A stretch of 64,000 bases of DNA, from positions 62,001 to 126,000 of the forward strand of contig DGPL01000029.1 of the NCBI GenBank assembly GCA_002390425.1, read 5' to 3'. The translations under genes were made by a program, and so were the position numbers. Of the stretch, positions 1-9,575 are shown one piece after another; positions within the stretch are counted from its first letter, which is position 1; every line of letters starts with the position of its first letter. Under the pieces are notes generated by a model. It was not told the origin of the DNA. It made no database searches and saw only the letters and a list, made by a program, of their open reading frames with translations. This DNA is from Kordiimonadaceae bacterium UBA4441 (lineage in GTDB: Bacteria; Pseudomonadota; Alphaproteobacteria; Sphingomonadales; Emcibacteraceae).

Positions 1-2549
1 TACTTCTCAGCTAGGGTCTCCGCATAATTATAGGGGCGGCCATAATGTTCATTACTCATGATATAACCAATTAAACTTCTGTTGGTTGCAAATCGACCGG
101 GAAGCGGTAAGGTTCTTCCTTTAACCATTAGATCTAACTCCTGATCACTGGGGGGGCGACTTTGTTTATAGTCTCTTATTTCTTTGATGATTTCATTCAT
201 TGCAGCGGCGGTTTTATCGGTTTGAACGGACGTGTTTATCCTGAAAGAACGCTGACGGATTGCCTGGCTTACATAGCTTCCTGCGCCATATGACCAGCCT
301 TTATCTTCGCGTAAATTCATATTAATACGAGATGTGAACTCCCCCCCCAATATGCTGTTCATTGCATTGATATTAAAGGCATTTTTATCTGTTGAGGGTG
401 ATACTAAATGTGCTGCTTGAATTATGGATTGGACGGCGCCGGGGCGATCAACGAGAATGATACGTGTTTTATCAATATTATCAGCATCGGTGAGTGCTTT
501 AATACCTTTTTCACGATCAGGGTTTTGCCAGTCACCAAAAGCTCTATTTAATTCTTCTTTAATTTCTTCAATTGTTGTATCGCCTACAATATAAATTTTT
601 GCATTATCTGGACGGATCCAAGTTTGATGAAAATTTTCAAGATCTGACAACGTGATTGATTTTACGGCCTCTTCTTTTTCCAAAATTGTTTTGCCACTAT
701 ACACATGGTCAGGACCATACAAAACGGTTGAAAGTAAATTTTGCGCAATACTCTCAGGACTCATTTTAGCATTTTCAAGATTTGCGAGTGTTAACGCTCT
801 ATCTCTTTCGATATCTTCTGGACGAAATCCTGGATTTCTTACAACATCTGCCCAAAGCTCGATGGAAGATCTCAAATTCTTCTTTAATGCAGAAAGACTA
901 ATATTTGAGCTATCTAATCCATTACTAAATCCAATACGAGCACCAAGCATCGTCTTTTGATCATCATATTCGAGGGATTTTAAACTGCTCGTCCCTTCAT
1001 TCATATTACCAAATGTAAAGTCGGAAAGGCCTGGTTTTGTTGAATGATCAGTAACATTACCAGCGTCAAAGCGGATGGCTAGGTTGACCGTTGGTACACT
1101 ATGGCGTTCTGTAAGTGTGATTTTAATACCATTATCAAGGACTGCATGTTGTAAAGGGGGTAGTTTAATTTCTGCTTCAGTGGTTAAGTTCGGCATTTGA
1201 CTTCGGTCAGCACTGCTTCCTTCTGTGCTATACCGGCCATAAGGAACAAGGTCGAGCCTTAAGAATCCTTTTGATAACCATTGTTGACTGACATTTTTGA
1301 TGTCTTTCGCAGAAACGTCACTTTGCCAATTTTGTTTTTCGTGAATGAAGCCCGGATTATTCGCGTATATTGCGCCGCTTGCTAGTAAGGATGCTTTACT
1401 AGAAATACTTTCCATCGCACGTATTAAACTATTATCAATGATGACTTTTACGCGATTTAATTCTTTTTTAGTTGGGCCTTTTTCAATAAATTCACTAAGC
1501 ATTTCTTCAACAATAGCGGCGATTTCATCGGGGTCTTCACCATATTTAAGTTCAGCGGAAATCATAAACATTCCGGATAGTTCGCCCGGTACAATAGAGG
1601 CGGATGCGCTATTGACGCGTTGTTCATTATGGACAAGCCTTTCATAAAGACGGCTATTACGACCACCACCAAAAATTCTAGCTGCAACTTCAAGCTCTGC
1701 ATATTCTTTGGTTGTTCTGCCGGGTATTGCCCAAGACCAAGTAAGGTATGTTTGTGGAACATGGTCTTCCATTATTTCATAACGGTTGTCATTATGAACA
1801 GGGACCCATGATTTACGATGACTCATAGGAGGGCCGGCGGGAATATCACCAAAGTATTTATTCATCAAAGGTTTAGATTGTTCAGCATTAATATCGCCGC
1901 TTAGAACGACAAAAGCATTATTAGGCCCATAATAACTGTTAAACCAATCTCTAACATCATCGAGTGACGCGTTATCAAGATCTTCCATCGATCCGATTAC
2001 GGAATGATGATAAGGGTGCCCTTTGGGATATACGCCTTCATATATATTGAAGTATAGTTTTCCACCGGGACGATTTTCGCCTTCGCGTTTTTCATTTTTT
2101 ACGACATCGCGTTGTTCAGTTAGTTTATCTTCTGAAATTGCCCCGAGCAAATGACCCATTCGGTCGGATTCCATCCATAGAATGCGATCTAACCCTCCTT
2201 TAGGAACGATTTGGTAATAATTTGTTCTATCTCTTGAAGTTGTTCCGTTTATTCCACTGGCACCAATTTCTTGTAATGGCTTAAAAAAATCATCGTCATA
2301 ATTTTCACTACCATTAAACATTAAATGTTCAAATAAATGAGCAAAGCCGCTTTTGCCTTCTGGTTCATCTTTTGACCCTACATGATACCAGACGTTTACA
2401 TTAATAATGGGTGCTTTTCGGTCCTCGTGAACAATAACGCGTAATCCATTTTTAAGGGTATATTGTTCATATTCAATCTTAGATCTATTATCAGCATATG
2501 CGGAAGATGCAATAATAAGAAATATCAATAACGATAAGGCGGACTTCAT
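1..2549 (-). CDS. M16 family zinc metallopeptidase (insulinase/pitrilysin type), C-terminus beyond left edge
   Basis: The minus-strand frame is open from an ATG at 2549 to the window edge, about 849 codons. It starts with a signal peptide (a hydrophobic stretch ending in ASSAYA near residue 19), so the enzyme is exported. The zinc motif HLFEH (HxxEH) lies near residue 70 in the N-terminal M16 domain. A second M16-like half follows from about residue 460 (PPLQHAVLDNGI) and lacks HxxEH, as is usual for the inactive partner domain of two-domain periplasmic M16 peptidases. A TGGAG ribosome site lies 7-8 bases before the ATG. Such proteins are usually about 930-960 residues, so roughly 100 residues are missing. 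The substrate cannot be told. Confidence 0.9.
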   Translation of the reverse strand, partial: MKSALSLLIFLIIASSAYADNRSKIEYEQYTLKNGLRVIVHEDRKAPIINVNVWYHVGSKDEPEGKSGFAHLFEHLMFNGSENYDDDFFKPLQEIGASGINGTTSRDRTNYYQIVPKGGLDRILWMESDRMGHLLGAISEDKLTEQRDVVKNEKREGENRPGGKLYFNIYEGVYPKGHPYHHSVIGSMEDLDNASLDDVRDWFNSYYGPNNAFVVLSGDINAEQSKPLMNKYFGDIPAGPPMSHRKSWVPVHNDNRYEIMEDHVPQTYLTWSWAIPGRTTKEYAELEVAARIFGGGRNSRLYERLVHNEQRVNSASASIVPGELSGMFMISAELKYGEDPDEIAAIVEEMLSEFIEKGPTKKELNRVKVIIDNSLIRAMESISSKASLLASGAIYANNPGFIHEKQNWQSDVSAKDIKNVSQQWLSKGFLRLDLVPYGRYSTEGSSADRSQMPNLTTEAEIKLPPLQHAVLDNGIKITLTERHSVPTVNLAIRFDAGNVTDHSTKPGLSDFTFGNMNEGTSSLKSLEYDDQKTMLGARIGFSNGLDSSNISLSALKKNLRSSIELWADVVRNPGFRPEDIERDRALTLANLENAKMSPESIAQNLLSTVLYGPDHVYSGKTILEKEEAVKSITLSDLENFHQTWIRPDNAKIYIVGDTTIEEIKEELNRAFGDWQNPDREKGIKALTDADNIDKTRIILVDRPGAVQSIIQAAHLVSPSTDKNAFNINAMNSILGGEFTSRINMNLREDKGWSYGAGSYVSQAIRQRSFRINTSVQTDKTAAAMNEIIKEIRDYKQSRPPSDQELDLMVKGRTLPLPGRFATNRSLIGYIMSNEHYGRPYNYAETLAEK

Positions 2550-2640
2550 TAAAAACTCCAAATGTTTTTTGTTTTTCGTATCATAAGCATTTTATGATAA
2601 TAAACGAATAAATATTTTGTGACTATATAAGGTTTTTCGA

Positions 2641-3060
2641 GTGATAAAAATAACAAACAGTAAATTCTTAAATGAAGATGATATTGATATCCGTTTTATC
2701 AGGGCTTCTGGACCAGGTGGTCAGCATGTTAATAAAGTAGAAAGTGCGGTTCAAATCAAATTCGATGCTAAAAATTGTGAATTTATTGATGATGAAATGT
2801 ATAAAAGATTGCGCCAATTATGTGGATCAAAAATGACTGCTGATGGAATAATTGTTATTACTTCAAGCGAGACGAGATCGCAAACAAGAAACCGCGATGA
2901 CGTTATTGAGCGCTTGGTTCAGATCTTAAAACAAAGCGCGATTAAACCAAAACTAAGAAAGAAAACAAAACCTTCACTCGCGTCTAAGAAACGTCGTTTA
3001 GAAAGTAAGAAGAGGACTTCTACATTAAAAAAAACGCGGAGTAATAAAATTATCGATTGA
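2641..3060 (+). CDS. arfB: Peptidyl-tRNA hydrolase ArfB (ribosome rescue)
   Basis: Small release-factor-like hydrolase that frees peptides from ribosomes stalled on non-stop mRNA. The catalytic GGQ motif is in GPGGQHVNKVESAV near residues 24-37. The C-terminal third is very basic (KPKLRKKTKPSLASKKRR), matching the tail that ArfB places in the empty mRNA channel. The 139-residue length is normal for the family. The start is GTG, with AAGG about 8 bases upstream. It converges on the sugar transferase gene with only 12 bases between the stops. It lacks the codon-recognition domains of RF1/RF2, which favours ArfB over a release factor fragment. Confidence 0.93.
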   Translation: MIKITNSKFLNEDDIDIRFIRASGPGGQHVNKVESAVQIKFDAKNCEFIDDEMYKRLRQLCGSKMTADGIIVITSSETRSQTRNRDDVIERLVQILKQSAIKPKLRKKTKPSLASKKRRLESKKRTSTLKKTRSNKIID

Positions 3061-3072
3061 AGAAAGGACCAC

Positions 3073-3717
3073 TTATTTAGAAGGCGTACTTTTCTCGGGG
3101 GTATCGTTGCCAGTCCATTTTGGCATCGTGACATGATTATCTGCTGTAACACCTGCGCGATTTAGTACGATGGGAACCGTAGATAATAGAATCTTTAAAT
3201 CCAGCATAAAGCTGCAATGATCAACATACCAGACGTCCAATGTAAACTTTTGGTTCCAGCTTAAAGAGTTGCGGCCCGTTATTTGTGCCCAACCGCTTAT
3301 ACCAGGGCGAACTTCATGTCGGCGCATTTGTTCGGCAGTATAACGTGAAGCATATTCAGCGATGAATGGTCTTGGACCAATAAGGCTCATATCACCTATG
3401 ACGACATTCCATAATTGAGGTAATTCATCGATGCTCCAGTCACGAAGAAGTTTTCCGAAGCGGGTTAAGCGAAATTCATCATCTTTGAGTGCACCGTTTT
3501 CATCAATGCAATTTGTCATGCTTCGGAATTTCCAAATTTTGAAAGTTTCACCATTATAGCCAAGACGATCTTGTGTAAAGAAAATAGGGCTTCCCATTTT
3601 CAAACGAATTAGAACAATAACCATTAATAAGACAGGCGATAACAATAGCAACATGATAAGTGCACCGAAAAAATCGATGATACGTTTCCACGAATTTCTA
3701 TAGTTCATTTTATACAT
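3073..3717 (-). CDS. Sugar-phosphate transferase (polyprenyl-phosphate glycosyl-1-phosphate transferase)
   Basis: This membrane enzyme transfers a sugar phosphate from a nucleotide sugar to undecaprenyl phosphate, the first step of surface-polysaccharide assembly. It begins with a short basic region and one hydrophobic segment (about residues 13-35), then the family signatures: KRIIDF, GSPIFFTQDRLGYNG, FKIWKFRSM, DELPQLWNVV with IGPRPF, and RPGISGWAQITGR. The length matches the short PglC/WcaJ catalytic-core type. I chose the ATG at 3717 because GGGGA precedes it by about 4 bases; an ATG at 3735 would add six residues. No other polysaccharide genes are nearby, so the sugar and the product are unknown. 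Confidence 0.88.
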   Translation of the reverse strand: MYKMNYRNSWKRIIDFFGALIMLLLLSPVLLMVIVLIRLKMGSPIFFTQDRLGYNGETFKIWKFRSMTNCIDENGALKDDEFRLTRFGKLLRDWSIDELPQLWNVVIGDMSLIGPRPFIAEYASRYTAEQMRRHEVRPGISGWAQITGRNSLSWNQKFTLDVWYVDHCSFMLDLKILLSTVPIVLNRAGVTADNHVTMPKWTGNDTPEKSTPSK

Positions 3718-3787
3718 TTTTCCCCATGGCCTCATTGCTATAAGCGTTTTACACTTTAAATAATGGAAATTACCATACAGTCCTTAA

Positions 3788-3804
3788 ATTAATGTAACAT
3801 TAAT
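3788..3804. promoter_or_regulatory. 8-bp inverted repeat upstream of the sugar transferase gene
   Basis: ATTAATGT and ACATTAAT flank a single A, forming a perfect AT-rich dyad about 70 bases upstream of the sugar transferase start and inside the 150-base gap after lysK. Position and symmetry fit an operator. The AT richness means it could also arise by chance. Confidence 0.25.
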
Positions 3805-3885
3805 AAAACAAGTTTTTTTAATAATATTAGTCATTATTTCAATCATATAGCTTTAAATACTCTAATTTACATTAATAAATTAGCT

Positions 3886-5478
3886 CTAAACCCTTATTAT
3901 TGATTGATTTATTAAATCTAAAAATTTCTGTTTTCCATAAAGAGCAATAAATGATCCCATACGTGGACCTTCTTTTTGACCCAGTAAGATTTCATATAAT
4001 GCGCCAAACCATTCACGAAGATTTTCATATTTTTTTTCTTTGCCTACAGAGAAAACTGCGGTTTGAAATTCATTTGCTTCCGCGTCTTCAGGAATTTTCT
4101 CTATTTCCGCTTTTAGTAATTCTAAAGCTTCAATTTCAAAAGGCGTAGCAGTACGATATTTCTTATTTGGCTTAACGAAATTCTCATAATAAACAAGCGC
4201 ATAACCAACCAATTGATCTAAAAGTGGATATTCTTCAGGTATCGCTCCTTTGGAATAATTACTAATAAAGCCCCACAGGGTCTCTTTATTTTCTGCATTA
4301 CTGGCACTAACTAGATTTAAGAGTAGTGCAAAAGTAACCGGCACTTTTTCTTCTGGCGGATTATCACCATGAATGTGCCAAATCGGGCTTGCATATTTTT
4401 GTTTACCTTCAAGTGCGGGATATTTACTTAGATGGTTTAAATATTCGTCTACTGTTTTAGGTATGACATCAAAATATAATTTTTTGGCTTTTCTCGGTGA
4501 TTGATACATATAAAGAGAAAGGCTTTCTTGAGTGCCGTACTGAAGCCACTCTTCCATAGAGATGCCATTTCCTTTTGATTTGGAAATTTTTGACCCTTTT
4601 TCATCTAAGAAAAGTTCATAGCTTAAGCCCTCTGGTGGTGTATCCCCAAGAATACGGGTAATAGCAGAGGAAAGTTTTACGCTTTCACTTAAATCTTTGC
4701 CAGCCATCTCATAATCAACACCAAGACCGCTCCAACGCATGGCCCAGTCTGCTTTCCACTGCATTTTACAATGTCCTCCGGTAACAGGTACTTCTACTGT
4801 TTCGTTCGTTTCTTCATCAATATAGCTTACTGTTCCTTTTTCAAGGTTTCTATCAACCATTGGAACTTGTAAAACGATGCCAGTACGCGGACAAATAGGC
4901 AAAAACGGACTATAAGTTTTACGTCTTTCTTCGCCAAGGGTTGGTAAAATCACATTCATGATTTTTTCATAGGCATTAAGCATTTTAAGAAGGGTATCAT
5001 CCATGTCGCCGCTTTTATAAGCATCAGTGGCGCTGATAAATTCATAATCAAAGCCAAATCCGTCTAAGAAATTGATCAGTCTGGCGTTGTTATGGTGTGC
5101 GAAACTTTCGTGGGTACCAAACGGATCCGGCACTTTGGTTAGCGGTATGCCAATATATTTTCCTAGCATTTCTTGATTAGGCAAATTATCAGGCACTTTT
5201 CTAAGTCCATCCATGTCATCTGAAAAACAAATAATTTTGGTTTTTTTCCCGGTTAAAAGCTCAAACGCATTGCGCACCATTGTGGTTCTGGCCACCTCAC
5301 CGAATGTTCCAATGTGGGGTAAACCAGACGGGCCATAACCGGTTTCGAAAACAATAACATCTTTATCCTTACCGGAACGCTCTAATCGTTTGATTAATTT
5401 CTCAGCTTCCTGGAACGGCCAAGCATTGCTTTGCATCGCCAATTCTCTTATTTCCGGTGTTGAAGACATTCTATTCAC
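3886..5478 (-). CDS. lysK: Lysine--tRNA ligase, class I
   Basis: Charges tRNA-Lys using the class I (Rossmann) fold, the form typical of archaea, spirochaetes and most alphaproteobacteria. The ATP-binding HIGH-type motif appears as PHIGTF near residues 54-59, and the KMSKS-type loop as KISKSKGN near residue 297. Other family stretches are EMAGKDL and the region around PICPRTG. At 530 residues it is full length. The start is the first ATG of the frame; an internal ATG three codons later is a possible alternative. It is transcribed divergently from the helicase gene across about 175 bases that should hold both promoters. Confidence 0.96.
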   Translation of the reverse strand: MNRMSSTPEIRELAMQSNAWPFQEAEKLIKRLERSGKDKDVIVFETGYGPSGLPHIGTFGEVARTTMVRNAFELLTGKKTKIICFSDDMDGLRKVPDNLPNQEMLGKYIGIPLTKVPDPFGTHESFAHHNNARLINFLDGFGFDYEFISATDAYKSGDMDDTLLKMLNAYEKIMNVILPTLGEERRKTYSPFLPICPRTGIVLQVPMVDRNLEKGTVSYIDEETNETVEVPVTGGHCKMQWKADWAMRWSGLGVDYEMAGKDLSESVKLSSAITRILGDTPPEGLSYELFLDEKGSKISKSKGNGISMEEWLQYGTQESLSLYMYQSPRKAKKLYFDVIPKTVDEYLNHLSKYPALEGKQKYASPIWHIHGDNPPEEKVPVTFALLLNLVSASNAENKETLWGFISNYSKGAIPEEYPLLDQLVGYALVYYENFVKPNKKYRTATPFEIEALELLKAEIEKIPEDAEANEFQTAVFSVGKEKKYENLREWFGALYEILLGQKEGPRMGSFIALYGKQKFLDLINQSIIRV

Positions 5479-5547
5479 TTTCAGTTAAAAATTGATATTA
5501 AAAATATCCTATAATTCTAGGCTTCATAAGGGTTTATCGGCATAAGG

Positions 5548-5567
5548 TCAACAGCTCATTCTGTTGA
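5548..5567. promoter_or_regulatory. Small dyad between lysK and the helicase gene
   Basis: TCAACAG and CTGTTGA form a perfect 7-bp inverted repeat with a 6-base loop in the divergent intergenic region. No T-run follows on either strand, so it does not look like a terminator. It may be an operator or chance. Confidence 0.2.
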
Positions 5568-5652
5568 TTAATCATATTATCATGGATTTTTGCTTTTCGT
5601 AATGATGGGGGGTGGTTATAGTCATGTTAAACCTTAAATTGATAAGCCTTTT

Positions 5653-8391
5653 ATGACAAGTTCACTGTTACATTTCCCAGATCCATTTAAAGCCCTTGCT
5701 AAGCTTTCTGCGCTTGTCGTTGGACCAATTGGCGGTGTTATAATGACGCCTGACGGCGAAGTCGAAGTTTACACCCACGATGAATTAAGAAATATTGTAA
5801 AAAATCATGACTTTTTGGTCTGTAATCTTCCTGTTGTTAGCAGAAGACTAGCAACTGATCTTAGTCGATGCTTTGATGTACTAGAGCTTTTTGCATTTGT
5901 TCGTCCTGCTGAATTTTGTTTGCCCTTACCCCTTGGGCTTTCTAAAGCACTTAAAATGCCGTTTCCATGTATTGAACAAGAGGAAGAAGCGCTTGTGCTA
6001 ATCAAAAGCGCTGAGCAATTAATAATAGAATTGAGTGAAGTCGATTATCAATATCCAGAAGGCGTTAAAGCCATTGGGTATAATATGGCAGAAGCCGGAT
6101 GGAGATGGGGAGCTCTCGTTATGGGAGCATTAGGCAATGCCGAAAGACACGATGGATATCAAGTATGGAACCACTTATCAGAATGGGAAGAGAAAGCACC
6201 GCCACCGCCACCCGGTCAGGAAAATATTCTAAAAGAAGAAGCGCGAAAAAGATTAACTGATTTGTTGGGATTAAAAGCGGAGAAAAGAGTAGGGCAATTC
6301 CTTTATGCGGAATGTGCCCGTCATGCTTTTGATATGCCGCATGATGAAGAACCATCTTTAGTTTTATCTGAAGCTGGAACGGGGATAGGAAAAACTTTAG
6401 GATATATTGCGCCGTCGAGCTTATGGGCAGAAAAAAACGGCGGCACAGTATGGTTATCGACTTATACTAAAAACTTACAGCGTCAACTTGATCAGGAGAT
6501 GGATCGTCTTTATCCAAATCCCGCGCTTAAAAATCAAAAGGTAGTTGTGCGAAAGGGTAGGGAAAATTACCTTTGTCTTTTAAATTTACAGGAAATTTCC
6601 GGTCAGGCCGCTCAAAGTCAAGGAAAAATATTAATTGGTCTTGTGAAAAGATGGGTGCGTTATAGCCGTGACGGCGATATGATTGGGGGTGATTTTCCGG
6701 CTTGGCTTGGTGAAACATTTGGTGTTGGGCGATTATCTCAATTAACGGACCGCCGTGGAGAATGCGTTTATGCTGCCTGTAGCCATTATAAAAAATGTTT
6801 TATTGAAAAAGCTCAACGAAAGGCCAAATACGCCAATCTCGTGATCGCAAATCATGCGCTTGTTATGGTGCAAAGTGCAACAAGACAAGGCGAGGCCGAT
6901 CTACCTAACAGATATGTGTTTGACGAGGGGCATCACATATTTGATGCGGCGGATAATGTTTTTTCATCGCACCTCACCGGACAGGAAGGACTTGAGCTGA
7001 GAAGGTGGATAAGAGGCGCTGAAATTAAAAATAGACGCGGTAAGGGCTTAAAAGGTCGTTTAGATGATTTGGTGGCTGACGAAGAAGAAGCAGGGCAATT
7101 TATGGCCAGAGTTTATGCGGCAGCTATTTGTCTGCCGGCCGATGGTTGGCATACGCGGATTGCTGAAGGAAACCCAATTGGTCCCGCAGAAAAATTTTTA
7201 TGGTTGATTAGAGCTCATATTTATTCAGTTTCATCAGGACGTGATGAGTTTCATTCGATTGAAACTTATACGACCAACCCATCAGAAGAGTTGGTTGAGG
7301 CTGCTCAGAATTTAAGAAAAGCTCTTGATGAGCTTGTTGGCCCTTTAAAAAGATTATCAGCATTGCTTCTTAAAAAACTAGATATGGAGGCCGATGAATT
7401 AGACAGTGCAACGAGAAACCGATTAGAAAGCATTTCCCGCAGCATTTCCCGCAGAGCCGAAATATTATCAGATGGCTGGGCGCCGATGCTTGGTGCGTTT
7501 TTAGATGATTTGCCAGCGGATACAAATTTTGTTGATTGGTTTGAGTTAAGTAGAAAATCAGGTCGTGAAGTCGATGTCGGTATGTATCGTCATTGGATTG
7601 ACCCAAGCATCCCCTTTTCCAATATTGTTCTTAAACCGTCACATGGTGCTTTGATAACGTCGGCGACGTTGCGTGATAAATTATCGGATAATCAAAATCC
7701 GGATATTGAATGGAATAGCGCAGAAATTAGAACAGGCGCGGCGCATTTTATTAATCCGCCAATGCGCCATAGTCTTAAATCACCCTTTGATTATGAAAAA
7801 CAAGCGCGTGTTTTTATCATTAATGATCTTAATATTCGAAATATTGATCATCTGGCGGCGGCATATCGTGAATTATTTGTTGCATCAAACGGTGGTGCTT
7901 TAGGACTATTTACGGCCATTGGTAGATTGAAGCAGGTATATGAACGTTTACTTGCCCCATTAGAAGAGGAACATATTCCTGTTTTTGCTCAACATGTTGA
8001 TCCAATAAATGTAGCAACATTAATAGATATTTTTAGAACAGTGGAACATAGCTGTTTACTGGGTACGGATGCAGTGCGTGACGGCGTTGATGTGCCAGGC
8101 CCCTCCTTAAGGTTATGTGTTTTTGATAAAGTGCCTTGGCCGCGACCGACAATATTACATAAAGCGAGGCGAGATCATTTTGGCAAAGGGACGTATGATG
8201 ATCTTTTAACACGCTTAAGAATGAAGCAAGCTTTTGGGCGTTTGATTCGTAAAAATACCGATAAAGGTGTGTTTGTGATGTTGGATGGTGCAACGCCCAG
8301 CAGGCTTTTAAGTTGTTTTCCTGAAAATGTTTCTGTTGAACGCATTGGACTTGCAGAAACTATTAAAAATGTGAAAGAATTCTTGGCATAG
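5653..8391 (+). CDS. DinG/XPD-like ATP-dependent DNA helicase
   Basis: Superfamily 2 helicase of the Rad3/XPD/DinG branch, which unwinds DNA 5'-3' and normally carries a 4Fe-4S cluster. Walker A is AGTGIGKT at residues 241-248. A cysteine group compatible with the cluster (CVYAACSHYKKC) follows near residues 373-384. The DEAH-type Walker B is DEGHH near 424. Motif VI is QAFGRLIRKN close to the C-terminus. At 912 residues it is about 200 longer than E. coli DinG; the first 200 residues are an extra N-terminal domain, as in the long alphaproteobacterial form. It stands alone, transcribed away from lysK. A role in repair or R-loop removal is inferred from family knowledge. Confidence 0.88.
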   Translation: MTSSLLHFPDPFKALAKLSALVVGPIGGVIMTPDGEVEVYTHDELRNIVKNHDFLVCNLPVVSRRLATDLSRCFDVLELFAFVRPAEFCLPLPLGLSKALKMPFPCIEQEEEALVLIKSAEQLIIELSEVDYQYPEGVKAIGYNMAEAGWRWGALVMGALGNAERHDGYQVWNHLSEWEEKAPPPPPGQENILKEEARKRLTDLLGLKAEKRVGQFLYAECARHAFDMPHDEEPSLVLSEAGTGIGKTLGYIAPSSLWAEKNGGTVWLSTYTKNLQRQLDQEMDRLYPNPALKNQKVVVRKGRENYLCLLNLQEISGQAAQSQGKILIGLVKRWVRYSRDGDMIGGDFPAWLGETFGVGRLSQLTDRRGECVYAACSHYKKCFIEKAQRKAKYANLVIANHALVMVQSATRQGEADLPNRYVFDEGHHIFDAADNVFSSHLTGQEGLELRRWIRGAEIKNRRGKGLKGRLDDLVADEEEAGQFMARVYAAAICLPADGWHTRIAEGNPIGPAEKFLWLIRAHIYSVSSGRDEFHSIETYTTNPSEELVEAAQNLRKALDELVGPLKRLSALLLKKLDMEADELDSATRNRLESISRSISRRAEILSDGWAPMLGAFLDDLPADTNFVDWFELSRKSGREVDVGMYRHWIDPSIPFSNIVLKPSHGALITSATLRDKLSDNQNPDIEWNSAEIRTGAAHFINPPMRHSLKSPFDYEKQARVFIINDLNIRNIDHLAAAYRELFVASNGGALGLFTAIGRLKQVYERLLAPLEEEHIPVFAQHVDPINVATLIDIFRTVEHSCLLGTDAVRDGVDVPGPSLRLCVFDKVPWPRPTILHKARRDHFGKGTYDDLLTRLRMKQAFGRLIRKNTDKGVFVMLDGATPSRLLSCFPENVSVERIGLAETIKNVKEFLA

Positions 8392-8467
8392 GACATATAA
8401 TTTGCCAAAGATAGTAATAATAAAAAGCAAAAAATTTAAAAACAATAAGAGATAAAGGAAGTTTATA

Positions 8468-9574
8468 ATGGAAACCAAAGCAGCAGTTGCCTTTAAAGCT
8501 GGAGCGCCCTTAAGTATTGAAACTGTAAATCTTGATGGGCCCCGTGCAGGTGAAGTGCTCGTGGAGATGAAAGCAACGGGTGTTTGTCATACGGATGCGT
8601 TCACGTTATCTGGCGATGATCCGGAAGGTGCATTTCCAGCTATCTTAGGCCATGAAGGCGCCGGCGTGGTCGTGGAAATTGGCGAAGGTGTTACATCCGT
8701 TGAAGTTGGCGATCATGTAATTCCGCTTTATACACCAGAATGCCGCGAATGTGATTATTGTTTACATCCGAAAACCAATCTGTGCCAAAAAATCAGAGAA
8801 ACACAAGGTTCTGGTTTAATGCCGGATGGAACAAGTCGTTTTAGTATCAATGGTGAACCGATCCTTCATTATATGGGGTGCTCAACATTTTCAAATTATT
8901 CAGTTATGCCGGAAATTGCGGTGGCAAAAGTTCGCAAAGATGCTGATTTCGAGAAAATTTGTTATATTGGCTGTGGGGTGACAACTGGTGTAGGCGCCGT
9001 TGTTTTTGATGCTAAAGTTGAACCCGGCTCAAATGTGGTGGTTTTTGGCCTTGGTGGTATTGGACTTAACGTAATTCAAGGCGCACGAATGGTCGGTGCC
9101 AATAAAATAATCGGAATTGATATTAATAACAGTCGTGTTGATATTGCTAAACAATTTGGCATGACTGATTTTATCAACCCAACAGAATGCGACGATCTAA
9201 TGGAAGCTATTCTTGATCTTACCAATGGTGGCGCAGATTATAGTTTTGAATGTATTGGTAATGTTAATACCATGCGTCAAGCATTAGAATGCTGCCATAA
9301 AGGATGGGGTGAGAGCATTATTATCGGTGTTGCCGGCGCTGGCCAAGAAATTTCGACGCGACCATTCCAGCTAGTTACAGGACGCGTTTGGCGTGGCTCT
9401 GCTTTTGGTGGTGCTCGCGGACGTACTGACGTACCCAAGATTGTTGATTGGTATATGGACGGGAAAATCAATATTGATGATTTGATCACGCACACGATGC
9501 CCCTTGAAGATATCAATAATGCGTTTGACTTAATGCATGAAGGTAAATCGATTAGAAGTGTGGTTGTTTACTAA
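8468..9574 (+). CDS. frmA: S-(hydroxymethyl)glutathione dehydrogenase (class III alcohol dehydrogenase)
   Basis: Oxidises S-hydroxymethylglutathione, the spontaneous adduct of formaldehyde and glutathione, to S-formylglutathione with NAD+. The catalytic zinc cysteine is in ATGVCHTDAF (near residue 40), the structural-zinc cysteines in CRECDYCLHPKTNLC (near 93-107), and the Rossmann motif GLGGIG near 195. Class III features include the conserved region around GWGESIIIGVAG. The 368 residues are the usual length. AAGGAAG precedes the ATG by 6-7 bases. It heads a run of five genes that together take formaldehyde to CO2; the hydrolase gene starts one base after its stop codon. Confidence 0.97.
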   Translation: METKAAVAFKAGAPLSIETVNLDGPRAGEVLVEMKATGVCHTDAFTLSGDDPEGAFPAILGHEGAGVVVEIGEGVTSVEVGDHVIPLYTPECRECDYCLHPKTNLCQKIRETQGSGLMPDGTSRFSINGEPILHYMGCSTFSNYSVMPEIAVAKVRKDADFEKICYIGCGVTTGVGAVVFDAKVEPGSNVVVFGLGGIGLNVIQGARMVGANKIIGIDINNSRVDIAKQFGMTDFINPTECDDLMEAILDLTNGGADYSFECIGNVNTMRQALECCHKGWGESIIIGVAGAGQEISTRPFQLVTGRVWRGSAFGGARGRTDVPKIVDWYMDGKINIDDLITHTMPLEDINNAFDLMHEGKSIRSVVVY

Positions 9575-9575
9575 A